Source: Streptomyces sp. 135 (GTDB taxonomy: Bacteria; Actinomycetota; Actinomycetes; Streptomycetales; Streptomycetaceae). Taken from it: a stretch of DNA of 64,000 bases. The DNA lies in NCBI RefSeq assembly GCF_020026305.1, contig NZ_CP075691.1, forward strand, positions 4,526,001-4,590,000. Direction: 5' to 3'. The notes under the pieces were generated by a model, which saw only the letters and a program-made list of their open reading frames with translations, was not told where the DNA came from and did not search any database. Shown one piece after another: positions 50,462 to 58,856 of the stretch. Numbering within the stretch: position 1 is the first letter of the stretch; the number at the start of each line of letters is the position of its first letter. A program made the position numbers and the translations under genes.

Positions 50462-50474
50462 GCGAAGCGGCGGT

Positions 50475-52304
50475 TCAGGAGGTCCGCTGCTCCGGAAGGT
50501 GCCGCGCCGCGAAGTCCAGCTCCAGGGCCACCTGCTTGATCCGTTCGTCCACGACCAGTGAACCGTGGCCCGCGTCGTACCGGTACACCTCGTGCACCGC
50601 GCCCCGCGCGGCCAGCCGGTTCACGTAGTTGTCGACCTGGCGGATCGGGCAGCGGGGGTCGTTGACGCCCGCCGAGATGTACACCGGGGCCTTGACCCGG
50701 TCCACGTACGTCAGGGGGGACGAGGCGGCGAAGCGCTCAGGGACCTCCTCCGGCGTGCCGCCGAGCAGCGTGCGGTCCATGGCCTTGAGGGCCTCCATCT
50801 CGTCGTGGTACGCCGTCACGTAATCCGCGACGGGCACCGCGGCCAGGCCCACCGCCCACGCCTCGGGCTGGGTGCCGAGGCCGAGGAGCGTGAGATAGCC
50901 GCCCCAGGAGCCGCCCGCGAGGACGAGACGGTCGGGGTCGGCGAGACCCGACGTCACCGCCCACTCCCGCACCGCCGCGATGTCCTCCAGCTCGATGAGG
51001 CCCACGCGGTGCTTCAGGGCGTCCGTCCACTCGCGGCCGTACCCCGTCGAGCCGCGGTAGTTGACCCGCACCACCGCGTACCCGTGGTCGACCCAGGCCG
51101 CCGGGCCCGCCGCGAAGGAGTCGCTGTCGTGCCATGTGGGCCCGCCGTGCACCTCGAAGACGGTGGGGAGCGGCCCGGAAGTCCCGGCGGGCCGCTGCAC
51201 GAGGGCGTGGACGCGGCCCCCGGGCCCCTCGACCCACACGTCCTCCACCGGGACGGACCTCGGCGCCTTCATGCCGGGCGGATCGAGGACGACGCCGCCC
51301 GACGTCGACCGCACGACCGGCGGCTCGGCGGCCGACGACCACATGTACTCCACGGTGCCGTCCGGGCGGGCGGTCGCGCCCGACACCGAGCCCGCGGGCG
51401 TCTCGATGCGCTCCAGCTCCCGTGAGGCGAGGTCGTAGCGGAACAGCTCGCCCCGCGCCTCGAAGCCGTGCGCGACGAGCAGCGCGGAACCGTCCGGATA
51501 CCACTCGGCGCTCACGTCACCCGGCAGGCCGAGGTCGAGGTCGCTCTCCTCGCCCGACGCGACGTCCCACACCATCGGCTCCCAGCGGCCGCGCCGCTGG
51601 TGCCCGACCAGCAGGCGCGTGTCCCCGGCGACCGGCGCGAAGCCGAGCACCTCGAGGCCCAGCTCGACCGAGCCGCCCTTGGTGTCGTCCAGCTCGGCGA
51701 CCGTGGAACCGTCCGGCCTGATCACGCGGAGCGCGGAGTGCATCGCGTCGCCGTGCTCCGTGTGCTCCACGGCGATCAGCGTGCCGTCGTGCGAGATGTC
51801 TCCCACGCCCGCCGACTCACGGTGGCGGTACACCTCGACGGGATCCGCGGCGGCGGCCGGGACGACATGGATGGTCGTGCCGTCCTCGTCCGTGGAACGG
51901 CCGACGACCACCGGCCCGCCGTCCCTGCCGAGCGCCAGGCCCGCGGGGTAGGAGGCGTCCAGTCCCGGCACGGCCGGCTCGTCCGGGCCGCCGGCGAAGG
52001 GCTGGCGCATCCACACGCCGAACTCGTCACCGTCCTTGTCGTTGAACCACCAGATCCACTCGCCGTCGGGGGACAGGACGCCGTCCGTCGTGCCGTTCGC
52101 CCTGTCGGTCACCTGGCGCTGGGAGCCGGTCTCCCTGTCCCAGGCGTACAGCTCGTACGTCCCCGTCGCGTTCGACACGAACAGGGAACGCCGCGGCGCG
52201 TCCTCGGCCCAGTCCGGCAGCGACACCCGTGGCGCCCTGAACCGCTTCTCCCAGTCCGGCATGGACCTTGACCCCGTGGCCTTCTCGGCACCCGTCTCGC
52301 TCAT
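50475..52304 (-). CDS. S9 family prolyl oligopeptidase-like serine peptidase
   Basis: A 609-aa cytoplasmic peptidase: an N-terminal beta-propeller (residues 30-350, with repeats such as GVLSPDGEWIWWFNDKDGDE) and a C-terminal alpha/beta-hydrolase domain. Catalytic residues: Ser in LAGGSWGGYLTLLG, Asp in SAGVNDPRCPIRQ, His in DAGHGSLV. It cleaves peptides, probably after proline or as an acylaminoacyl peptidase. The start at 52304 gives the usual MSETG-type beginning; divergent from the methyltransferase (72-bp gap). Confidence 0.9.
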   Translation of the reverse strand: MSETGAEKATGSRSMPDWEKRFRAPRVSLPDWAEDAPRRSLFVSNATGTYELYAWDRETGSQRQVTDRANGTTDGVLSPDGEWIWWFNDKDGDEFGVWMRQPFAGGPDEPAVPGLDASYPAGLALGRDGGPVVVGRSTDEDGTTIHVVPAAAADPVEVYRHRESAGVGDISHDGTLIAVEHTEHGDAMHSALRVIRPDGSTVAELDDTKGGSVELGLEVLGFAPVAGDTRLLVGHQRRGRWEPMVWDVASGEESDLDLGLPGDVSAEWYPDGSALLVAHGFEARGELFRYDLASRELERIETPAGSVSGATARPDGTVEYMWSSAAEPPVVRSTSGGVVLDPPGMKAPRSVPVEDVWVEGPGGRVHALVQRPAGTSGPLPTVFEVHGGPTWHDSDSFAAGPAAWVDHGYAVVRVNYRGSTGYGREWTDALKHRVGLIELEDIAAVREWAVTSGLADPDRLVLAGGSWGGYLTLLGLGTQPEAWAVGLAAVPVADYVTAYHDEMEALKAMDRTLLGGTPEEVPERFAASSPLTYVDRVKAPVYISAGVNDPRCPIRQVDNYVNRLAARGAVHEVYRYDAGHGSLVVDERIKQVALELDFAARHLPEQRTS

Positions 52305-52376
52305 GCCCCCATAGTGCCTGGCCCCGCCCACAATTCGCTGGCGAGGTTCCCCAGCCTGTGGATAACTTTTCCGACC

Positions 52377-53252
52377 ATGTACTCCCCGATGCCCGCCGAC
52401 TGGCGCGAGACCAACCGCAGGCGCTGGGACGAACGCGTCCCGCTGCACCTCGCGAGCGACTTCTACGACGTGGACGGCTTCCGTGCCGGCAAGAGCGCCC
52501 TGCGCGACTTCGAGCGCGCCGAGGTGGGCGACGTACACGGCAAGTCCCTGCTGCACCTCCAGTGCCACATCGGCATGGACACGCTCTCTTGGGCCCGGCA
52601 CGGCGCGTCCCGCGTCGTCGGGCTCGACTTCTCCGGGCGCGCCGTCGAAGCGGCCCGCGAGCTCGCCGCCGAAGCGGGCCTCGGCCCCGAGCGGGCCACC
52701 TTCGTCGCCGCCGACGTGTACGACGCCGTGACGGCGGTGCCCGACACCGCGTACGACATCGTCTACACCGGAGTGGGCGCGCTCTGCTGGCTCCCCGACA
52801 TCCGGCGCTGGGCCGAGACCGCGGCCTCGCTCGTCGCCCCCGGCGGCTTCCTCTACCTCGCCGAGTTCCACCCGCTCACCGACATCCTCGACGACGCGAC
52901 GGGCTCCCGTATCGAGCACGACTACTTCGCGCGCGACGCCTGGATCGAGGACGACCCGGCCGGTTACACGGACATGGACGCCGGTTGCTCGGACAAGGAC
53001 GCGGGGGACGCGGCCACGGGCACGGCCCCGCCCACCGTCCACAACCGCAGCGTCGAGTGGCAGCACCCCCTCGGCGATGTCGTCTCCGCGCTCGCCGCGG
53101 CGGGGCTGCGCATCGAGTTCCTGCGCGAGCACGACACGACGCTCTTCCCCCGCTTCAGGGCGCTCGAAGGCCGCGACGGCGTCTACCGCTTCCCGGCCGA
53201 CCGTCCGCGCATCCCGCTCATGTACTCCCTCAAGGCGAGCAAGGCCGGCTAG
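52377..53252 (+). CDS. Class I SAM-dependent methyltransferase
   Basis: A 291-aa Rossmann methyltransferase; motif I is the variant LLHLQCHIGMDTLSWARHGA followed by VVGLDFSGRAVEAARELA, with motif II around YDIVYTGVGALCWLPDI and VAPGGFLYLAEFHP as motif III. This HLQCHIG subgroup is common in actinobacteria; substrates are unknown. ATG at 52377 chosen since the upstream in-frame codons fall in the divergent promoter region. Residues 205-225 are an acidic Gly/Asp insert. Confidence 0.85.
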   Translation: MYSPMPADWRETNRRRWDERVPLHLASDFYDVDGFRAGKSALRDFERAEVGDVHGKSLLHLQCHIGMDTLSWARHGASRVVGLDFSGRAVEAARELAAEAGLGPERATFVAADVYDAVTAVPDTAYDIVYTGVGALCWLPDIRRWAETAASLVAPGGFLYLAEFHPLTDILDDATGSRIEHDYFARDAWIEDDPAGYTDMDAGCSDKDAGDAATGTAPPTVHNRSVEWQHPLGDVVSALAAAGLRIEFLREHDTTLFPRFRALEGRDGVYRFPADRPRIPLMYSLKASKAG

Positions 53253-53283
53253 CCGCCTCGCGGCCGGGGCTCGCGGCCGGGGC

Positions 53284-53817
53284 TCACGGCAGTGGCGAAG
53301 GCGGCCGCAGCCAGCCCTCGCGGCCGGGGTCGAACTCGCCGAGCTTCGCCCAGTCCCAGGCCCGCAGCACCTCCCGCCCCTGGTCGTCGTCCCGCTTGAT
53401 GACGGCGACGACGGCATCGGCGGTGTGCCGGGTCAGCAGCAGCGTCCGCAGGCGGGTGGCGACGCCCGCCCTGCGCCGGACGGGCGCCACCATCAGCTCG
53501 CTCAGCAGGAACACCCGCCCCGAAGCGGTCTGCTCCTCGATGCCCGCGGGCAGGATGCCGCGGAACCCCTCCCACCACTCGCCGGTGGGCGCCGCGCGGT
53601 AACCGTAGAGGCAGCCGACCAGACCCCCGGAGTCGGCGACGACCATGTCGAAGTCGGGCTGCTGCACGTCGTGTTCGAAGCGCCGCAGGAACCCCTGCCG
53701 GTCGCGGTACTCGGCGCCGGCCATCCCCCGATAGGCCTCGACATAGAGGTTGGCGACGGACTCGCGCTGCTGCTCCGCCTGCCAACGGCTCAGTCGCCGC
53801 AAGAACACCTCGGTCAT
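53284..53817 (-). CDS. GNAT-family N-acetyltransferase
   Basis: A 177-aa acetyltransferase: VANLYVEAYRGM, DMVVADSGGLVGCLYGYRAA (beta strands 3-4) and ELMVAPVRRRAGVATRLRTL (acetyl-CoA loop, with RRRAGVA replacing the usual Q/RxxGxG/A). C-terminal WDWAKLGEF completes the fold. Substrate unknown. The start at 53817 begins MTEVFLRRL; no strong RBS. Converges with the methyltransferase. Confidence 0.8.
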   Translation of the reverse strand: MTEVFLRRLSRWQAEQQRESVANLYVEAYRGMAGAEYRDRQGFLRRFEHDVQQPDFDMVVADSGGLVGCLYGYRAAPTGEWWEGFRGILPAGIEEQTASGRVFLLSELMVAPVRRRAGVATRLRTLLLTRHTADAVVAVIKRDDDQGREVLRAWDWAKLGEFDPGREGWLRPPSPLP

Positions 53818-54072
53818 GTACGCCTCCCGCCCCGCCCCGAAGGGGAACGACTCCCCCTGCACCCCGGACTCCGCATGGTGACAGTACGGAAGGGGCCAGC
53901 GGAACGGGGCGTCGGGGACCAACCTCCCGGCTCCCACGGCACGCCGGGCCCCTGCGGGGATTACCGAGGTCGGCCTATGGCGCTGTTTCATCCACGGCAC
54001 CGAAAGGAACAAAGGGGGAGAAGCCCTCACGCTCAATGACGCTCCCTCTCTCAATGAGTCGAACGAGGAATT

Positions 54073-54324
54073 ATGGCTGACCGTCCAGGCCCCTGGAAGC
54101 GGCAAGGTGTCATCCCGACGAGCAGACGGCCTCCGGAATCCCGCACCGATTACCGATCCGATTTCCGTACTAATTACGGTACGGATTACCGATCCGATTT
54201 CCGTACTGATCCGCTCTACCGGTCCCTGCTCCGGAGCTGGTGCGAGCAGGGCCGGACGGTGCCCGGCCGGCCCGACCCGGAATGGAACAGCCTGATCGGG
54301 CGCGATCCCTGGCCCCGTGGCTGA
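54073..54324 (+). CDS. Small Arg/Asp-rich protein with a 12-residue repeat
   Basis: An 83-aa soluble protein with a GAGGAA RBS 3 nt before ATG. TDYRSDFRTNYG and TDYRSDFRTDPL are two copies encoded by a 36-bp DNA repeat (24-bp identical cores at 54148-54171 and 54184-54207) that is AT-rich for this genome. The C-terminal part LYRSLLRSWCEQGRTVPGRP looks like a small conserved Streptomyces domain. It lies 160 bp before the chaplin genes. Function unknown; could be a translated shadow of a regulatory repeat. Confidence 0.5.
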   Translation: MADRPGPWKRQGVIPTSRRPPESRTDYRSDFRTNYGTDYRSDFRTDPLYRSLLRSWCEQGRTVPGRPDPEWNSLIGRDPWPRG

Positions 54325-54486
54325 CGAATCCACGTGGCATTCGGGTGAACCTTCCCGGTGCGTCAAAGGCTCGGTTTCCTCTATCCCCTTCACTCGTTAA
54401 GCAGAGCTCAGGTCACGGTGCGGGAAAGGAACTCCCCGCCCGGCCGCAGCCGCCGGTTAGGCGTGACCCGTAAGAAGGGAAAAGCT

Positions 54487-54720
54487 GTGAAGCTGAAGAA
54501 GAGCGCGACGATCGTCGCCGGTGCCGTCGCGGCCCTGGGCATGGGCGCACCGGCATTCGCGGACGCCGGGGCGCAGGGCAAAGCCATCGGCTCCGAAGGC
54601 GTGGTCTCCGGCAACGTCGTGCAGGTGCCCGTCCACGTGCCGGTGAACGCCTGTGGCAACACAATCAACGTCGTCGGGCTCTTCAACCCGGCCATGGGCA
54701 ACAAGTGCGTCAACGACTGA
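54487..54720 (+). CDS. Short chaplin
   Basis: A 77-aa secreted protein: signal peptide KSATIVAGAVAALGMGAPAFA, then one chaplin domain (GSEGVVSGNVVQVPVHVPVN, ACGNTINVVGLFNPAMGNKC) with the two conserved cysteines. Short chaplins assemble into amyloid-like surface films that let aerial hyphae escape water. GTG start with AGAAGGG upstream. Which chp letter applies cannot be fixed by sequence alone. Confidence 0.95.
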   Translation: MKLKKSATIVAGAVAALGMGAPAFADAGAQGKAIGSEGVVSGNVVQVPVHVPVNACGNTINVVGLFNPAMGNKCVND

Positions 54721-54813
54721 CGTAGGGCCCGGCTGTCCCAGTCGTGTCCCGGCCGCCCCCTGCGGCACCCGGCCGTGGGGCCGGCTCCCATCGCACAGAG
54801 AAAGACCACTCAA

Positions 54814-55596
54814 TTGCGACAGGCTCTCAGTAAAGGAATGCTCTCCGCCGCAGCTGCCACGAGCATCCTGTCCCTGTCCGGCACCGCCGCGTTCGCGGAC
54901 GCCGAAGCGGACGGTAAGGCCGTGGGCTCGTCCGGCATCCTGTCGGGCAACAACGTGCAGGCGCCCGTCCACGTCCCGGTGAATGCCTGCGGCAACACCG
55001 TGAACGGCGTCGGCGTCGCCAACCCGTCCATGGGCAACAAGTGCGCCAACGTGTCGACGCCGCCGCCCGCGAAGCACCACTCCCACCCCTCGCACGGGGA
55101 CCGGGGCGAGCACCGCTCCTCCTCCGGTGGCGCCACCGCGCACGGTGTGGCGGCCAAGTCGTCCGGCGTCCTGTCGGGCAACAACGTGCAGGCGCCCGTC
55201 CATGTGCCGGTCAATGCCTGCGGCAACACCGCGGGCGTGGTGTCCGTGGCCAACCCGGCCATGGGCAACAAGTGCGCCAACGTCTCCTCGCGGCACGACG
55301 ACGGCCCGCCGCCCGAGGCCACCAAGCCGAAGCCGAAGCCGAAGCCGGAACCCCGGCCCCGGACCGAGCCCGGCCCCAAGGAGCCCTCCAAGGTGGTGCC
55401 GCCGCGGAACCCGGAGCACGAGCCGCACACGCCCCGGCCCGACCGCCCGGAGCGGGCGGCCGCCCCTGAGGGCGTGCTGGCCGAGACGGGCACGGACGAG
55501 GCGCTCCTGGGCGCGGCCGCCGCGAGTGCCGCGCTGCTGCTCGGCGGCGCGATCCTCTACCGGCGCCGTGGGGCCGCAGCGGCGGCCCGGAAGTAG
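54814..55596 (+). CDS. Long chaplin with two chaplin domains and LAETG sorting signal
   Basis: A 260-aa precursor: signal peptide (MLSAAAATSILSLSGTAAFA region), chaplin domain 1 (GSSGILSGNNVQAPVHVPVN), a His/Ser-rich spacer, domain 2 (KSSGVLSGNNVQAPVHVPVN), a Lys/Pro-rich stalk (KPKPKPKPEPRPR), LAETG near residue 229, a membrane segment and RRR tail for sortase anchoring to the wall. TTG start at 54814. Two domains identical over SGNNVQAPVHVPVNACGNT suggest recent duplication. Companion of the short chaplin. Confidence 0.95.
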   Translation: MRQALSKGMLSAAAATSILSLSGTAAFADAEADGKAVGSSGILSGNNVQAPVHVPVNACGNTVNGVGVANPSMGNKCANVSTPPPAKHHSHPSHGDRGEHRSSSGGATAHGVAAKSSGVLSGNNVQAPVHVPVNACGNTAGVVSVANPAMGNKCANVSSRHDDGPPPEATKPKPKPKPEPRPRTEPGPKEPSKVVPPRNPEHEPHTPRPDRPERAAAPEGVLAETGTDEALLGAAAASAALLLGGAILYRRRGAAAAARK

Positions 55597-55643
55597 CCCG
55601 CACCGCCCCTGAGGGGCGTGCCGACCGCACGCCCCCGCACGAG

Positions 55644-55675
55644 AGCCCCGACACCGGCCAGGTGGCGGGGCTTTT
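55644..55675 (+). terminator. Terminator after the chaplin genes
   Basis: AGCCCCG...CGGGGCTTTT: a 7-bp stem extended by ACC/GGT pairing in the loop, followed by a T-tract (CTTTTC), a canonical intrinsic terminator for the chaplin pair. Confidence 0.75.
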
Positions 55676-55682
55676 CGTTGCG

Positions 55683-56148
55683 GGATCTCTGAGTGAGCGG
55701 GGGCCATGAGTGAGCCGGGGAGTTGTCCGGAGCGGCAGCCGCCGACGGGGAAGTCTGGACGCGATCGCTTCCCCGCCGGCGCGGGAGGTGGGGCGGTCGG
55801 CCCGTCGGGGAATGTCGCTCACCCACGGCATGGCTGCCGACGGCTGGCGGTGCAGCGACCCGGTCCGTCCCATGAAGCGCTTTCAGTGCACCACCTGACG
55901 GGCCGCGCGGTGCGCGGGCTTCACCCGTTCGCCCGCCACGTCACTCAGAAGAGCGGCCGGGCCCTGGTGGCCCGGCTTCCGTGGACCATCGCATGCACGG
56001 AAGCCGGGCCGGGTGCCGTCTCCGCGTCACCTGAGGCGACAGTAGGGGCCCCTGACCGCGCGGGGACGTGCCACGCCTGGAGGCGGCCGTGGTTCCACCC
56101 GATCAGCGCGGCCGTGCCCCCGCCGGTGGGGGCACGGCACGGCTCGGG
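55683..56148. other. Gene-free region with competing hairpins
   Basis: No convincing gene. GCCGGGCC (55956-55963) can pair with GGCCCGGC (55969-55976), while GGCCCGGCTTCCGTG (55969-55983) can instead pair with CACGGAAGCCGGGCC (55996-56010). The two structures exclude each other. This could be a bidirectional terminator or a conditional switch; the converging direction of the next gene favours a terminator. Confidence 0.5.
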
Positions 56149-57468
56149 TCACGCGTCGGTGACGGCACGCTCCCGGGTCGACTGGCCGGGCACGACGGCG
56201 GGGGCGTGGCCGCCCGGTCCGGTCCCGCGGGAGAGGACCGCGAGCGCCCTGCGCACGAGGCGGCCCGCGCCGTCCCGCAGGCGCCGCGTCACATGGCGCA
56301 GCCACAGGCGGCGCATGGCCGCTCCGGGGGCGGGGTCGTCGCCCGCGTACCAGGCGAGTTCGCCGGGCGGTGCCGCCACCGACCCGCCCGGCCAGGGCCG
56401 GGGCCGGGGCAAGGAGCGCAGCGCGGTGAGCGGGGCGTAGTTCTCCACCACGAAGGTGCGGCCCTCAAGGGGGTGCGGGGAGGGCAGGGGCCGGTGCGTG
56501 AGGTCCAGGTGCAGCGCGCGCACCACGTCCGTGCCCGCGCCGTCGGCGAAGAGGCGGAACTGGGCGCCGGGGCGCGGGTTGAAGTCGATGAGGTGGAACG
56601 CCCCGGTCGCGGTGTCCCTGCGGAAGTCCAGGTCGAACACGCCCCGGTAGCCCAGGAAGGCGATCAACTGCTGCGCGGACGACCACAGTTCGGCGTTGTG
56701 GGCCCACTCACCGCTGACCGTCAGGCCCGCCGAGCGCGGCCATGAGCGGTGCTTGCGGCCGGTGCCGCCGCCGCGTACGACGCCGCCCCGGCCGGCGTAT
56801 CCGTGGACGAACCAGTCCGCGTCCCGGGCGCCGGGCACGAAGGCCTGGAGCAGCAGGCGGCTGCCGGCCTCGGCCCCGCGCTCGAACAGGGCCGCCGCCT
56901 CGTGCGGGGAGCCGATCAGGGTGGTGCTGCGCAGCCCCGCGTCCTGGGGGAGCAGCCAGGGGCGGCTCCACTTCGCCACGGTGGGGATCCCGAGCCGGGC
57001 CACGGCGCCCACGGCGTCGGCGGCGGACTCCGGCGCCAGTGTCGTCGGATGCGCGACCCCGGCCCGCGCGCACACCTGCGCCAGGCTCTCCTTGTCGGCG
57101 ACGCGCTCGGCGGTGTCGCCGGTCGGGCGGGGCAGCAGATAGCGGTCGCTCAGCTCGGCGTGCAGGGCGCCGATCGCGAGGGCGCCTGCGTCGTCCAGGG
57201 GGATCAGCACGGCGGGCGCCGTGAAGTGGCGTGTGACCCGGCGCAGCGTGGCGGCCACCTCGGCGAGCGGGGCGCCCGGAGCGGGCGGCCGATGCATCCG
57301 GTGCAGATGCCGGGAGTGGCGTACGGGGCTCTCGTGGTCGTCGGCCACCAGGTGCACCTGCACTCCCGCGCGCCCCAGGGAGCGTACGGCGCCCAGCGTC
57401 CCGTGATGGAAGGGATTGCGGTCCATTCTCAGGAGGACCGCGGGAATTCTTGTATCCAGGGGAGTCAC
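56149..57468 (-). CDS. ATP-grasp ligase
   Basis: A 439-aa enzyme (448 if started at ATG 57495). N-terminal PAVLLRMDRNPFHHGTLGAV is a pre-ATP-grasp domain; VAKWSRPWLL near residue 160 has the ATP lysine; FDLDFRRDTATGAFHLIDFN and NPRPGAQF near 290-305 hold the magnesium ligands. ATP-grasp enzymes join a carboxylate to an amine or thiol; here the context is a surface polysaccharide locus. GTG at 57468 preferred for its GAGGTCGA RBS. Divergent from the GH26 gene. Confidence 0.82.
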   Translation of the reverse strand: MTPLDTRIPAVLLRMDRNPFHHGTLGAVRSLGRAGVQVHLVADDHESPVRHSRHLHRMHRPPAPGAPLAEVAATLRRVTRHFTAPAVLIPLDDAGALAIGALHAELSDRYLLPRPTGDTAERVADKESLAQVCARAGVAHPTTLAPESAADAVGAVARLGIPTVAKWSRPWLLPQDAGLRSTTLIGSPHEAAALFERGAEAGSRLLLQAFVPGARDADWFVHGYAGRGGVVRGGGTGRKHRSWPRSAGLTVSGEWAHNAELWSSAQQLIAFLGYRGVFDLDFRRDTATGAFHLIDFNPRPGAQFRLFADGAGTDVVRALHLDLTHRPLPSPHPLEGRTFVVENYAPLTALRSLPRPRPWPGGSVAAPPGELAWYAGDDPAPGAAMRRLWLRHVTRRLRDGAGRLVRRALAVLSRGTGPGGHAPAVVPGQSTRERAVTDA

Positions 57469-57596
57469 ATTCGACCTCGCTGCTCGATCGTCCATACGGG
57501 CGATGTGGCGGAACGCGGGATTAGAAACTCGATTGGCGTAATAGGAATAAGTATGACGGAGTGTCAGTGCGGGGTGGCTGAGAAAGAGGAGCGGTT

Positions 57597-58832
57597 ATGG
57601 ATGCAGGGCTTCGGCGGCGCGGTGGACGGTTCGTCTTTCTCGCGGTCGGGATCGTTTCGGCGGTGACCCTCGCCTCCGCCCCGGCGCATACGACGGGCAT
57701 CGCGCGCGAGGGCGATCCGTCGGGGGCCCTTCCGCCGCCCCCGGTGGCCTCCGTGGGCCCGGTGATCCCCGCGCTCCCGGCGGCTCCCGCCGACAAGGCG
57801 CCCGCGGAGAAGGCGCCCGCCTTCGGGGCGTATCTCGACTACGGGCCCCGCGGGGTCGCGCGCATGAGCGAGCTCAGCGAGTGGCTCGGCGGGGCCGAGC
57901 TGCGGGTCGGCCACACCTACCTCCCCGGCGACCGCTGGAGCAACATCGAGGGCGCCCCGCGCTTCCTGGAGGCCTGGGCCGCCTGGCGCAAGGAGAAGGA
58001 CGACAGGCTCTTCGTCCTCAACGTCCCGATGCTCGAACGCAACGAGGAGGGGGTGAGCGACCGCGAGGTCGCCGGGCTGCTGCGGCAGGGCGCCGCGGGC
58101 CGCTTCGACCACCACTTCCGGGTGCTCGCCGAACGCCTGGTCGACCTCGGCGTGCCCGACACGGTGATCGTGCCGGGCTGGGAGATGAACGGCACGACCT
58201 ACACCCATCGCTGTGGCCCGGACCCGGAGTCCTGGAAGAAGTACTGGAACAGGATCGTCACCACGATGCGCTCGGTGGCCGGACAGAGGTTTCGGTTCGA
58301 CTTCACACCCAACAGAGGGCGTGACGCCGTTCCTTGGACGCAGTGCTATCCCGGTGACGACGTGGTCGACATCATCGGTATGGACTCGTACGACCAGCCG
58401 CGCGGTATGTCATTCGACGAACAGGTCGAGGAGCCCTTCGGGCTCCAGGACCACGTCGACTTCGCGGCGGCGCACAAGAAGCCCATCTCTTATCCGGAAT
58501 GGGGACTTTTCCGTAACGGCGACAACGAAGAATATATGCGCCGGATGCTGAAATGGATGGACGAGAAGAAGCCTTTGTACAACACCGTCACCGACTACTG
58601 CCCGCACGGCGTATGGCAGTGCAAGGCGAACCCCGGCGCGTCGGCGGTCTACCGCGATCTGCTCTCCGGGCGCGACAGCACACCGACTGTGCCCTCCGTG
58701 CCCACTGTGCCGACCGAGCCGGTGGCGCCGCCCGAGTGTTCACCGCTGGCCCTCGGCGACTGGGTCGAGTACTGGCTGGGCGGGAAGCTGTGCCTGCGGT
58801 TCGACTGGTGGCAGGGGACGCGGCGCTCCTGA
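57597..58832 (+). CDS. Secreted GH26-like glycoside hydrolase
   Basis: A 411-aa secreted protein: signal/anchor at residues 12-30 (FVFLAVGIVSAVTLASA), Pro/Ala linker, then a TIM-barrel. PGWEMNGTTYTH near 194 carries the likely acid/base glutamate and SYPEWGLFRNGDN near 298 the nucleophile, as in GH26 mannanases/glucanases. The C-terminal tail (VPTVPTEPVAPPECS...) ends in a cysteine-bearing Trp-rich module. GAGGAG RBS. In an exopolysaccharide locus such enzymes often trim or release the polymer. Confidence 0.85.
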   Translation: MDAGLRRRGGRFVFLAVGIVSAVTLASAPAHTTGIAREGDPSGALPPPPVASVGPVIPALPAAPADKAPAEKAPAFGAYLDYGPRGVARMSELSEWLGGAELRVGHTYLPGDRWSNIEGAPRFLEAWAAWRKEKDDRLFVLNVPMLERNEEGVSDREVAGLLRQGAAGRFDHHFRVLAERLVDLGVPDTVIVPGWEMNGTTYTHRCGPDPESWKKYWNRIVTTMRSVAGQRFRFDFTPNRGRDAVPWTQCYPGDDVVDIIGMDSYDQPRGMSFDEQVEEPFGLQDHVDFAAAHKKPISYPEWGLFRNGDNEEYMRRMLKWMDEKKPLYNTVTDYCPHGVWQCKANPGASAVYRDLLSGRDSTPTVPSVPTVPTEPVAPPECSPLALGDWVEYWLGGKLCLRFDWWQGTRRS

Positions 58833-58856
58833 GGCGGCGGCAGGCGGCGCGGGCCC

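Noticed and set aside
50475..53417. 980-residue frame covering the S9 peptidase and upstream DNA
   Set aside because: The extra N-terminal 371 residues are the antisense of the methyltransferase gene. The peptidase begins at 52304.
55706..56440. Plus-strand open frame after the chaplins
   Set aside because: No family resemblance, crosses strong hairpins and runs antisense into the ATP-grasp gene.
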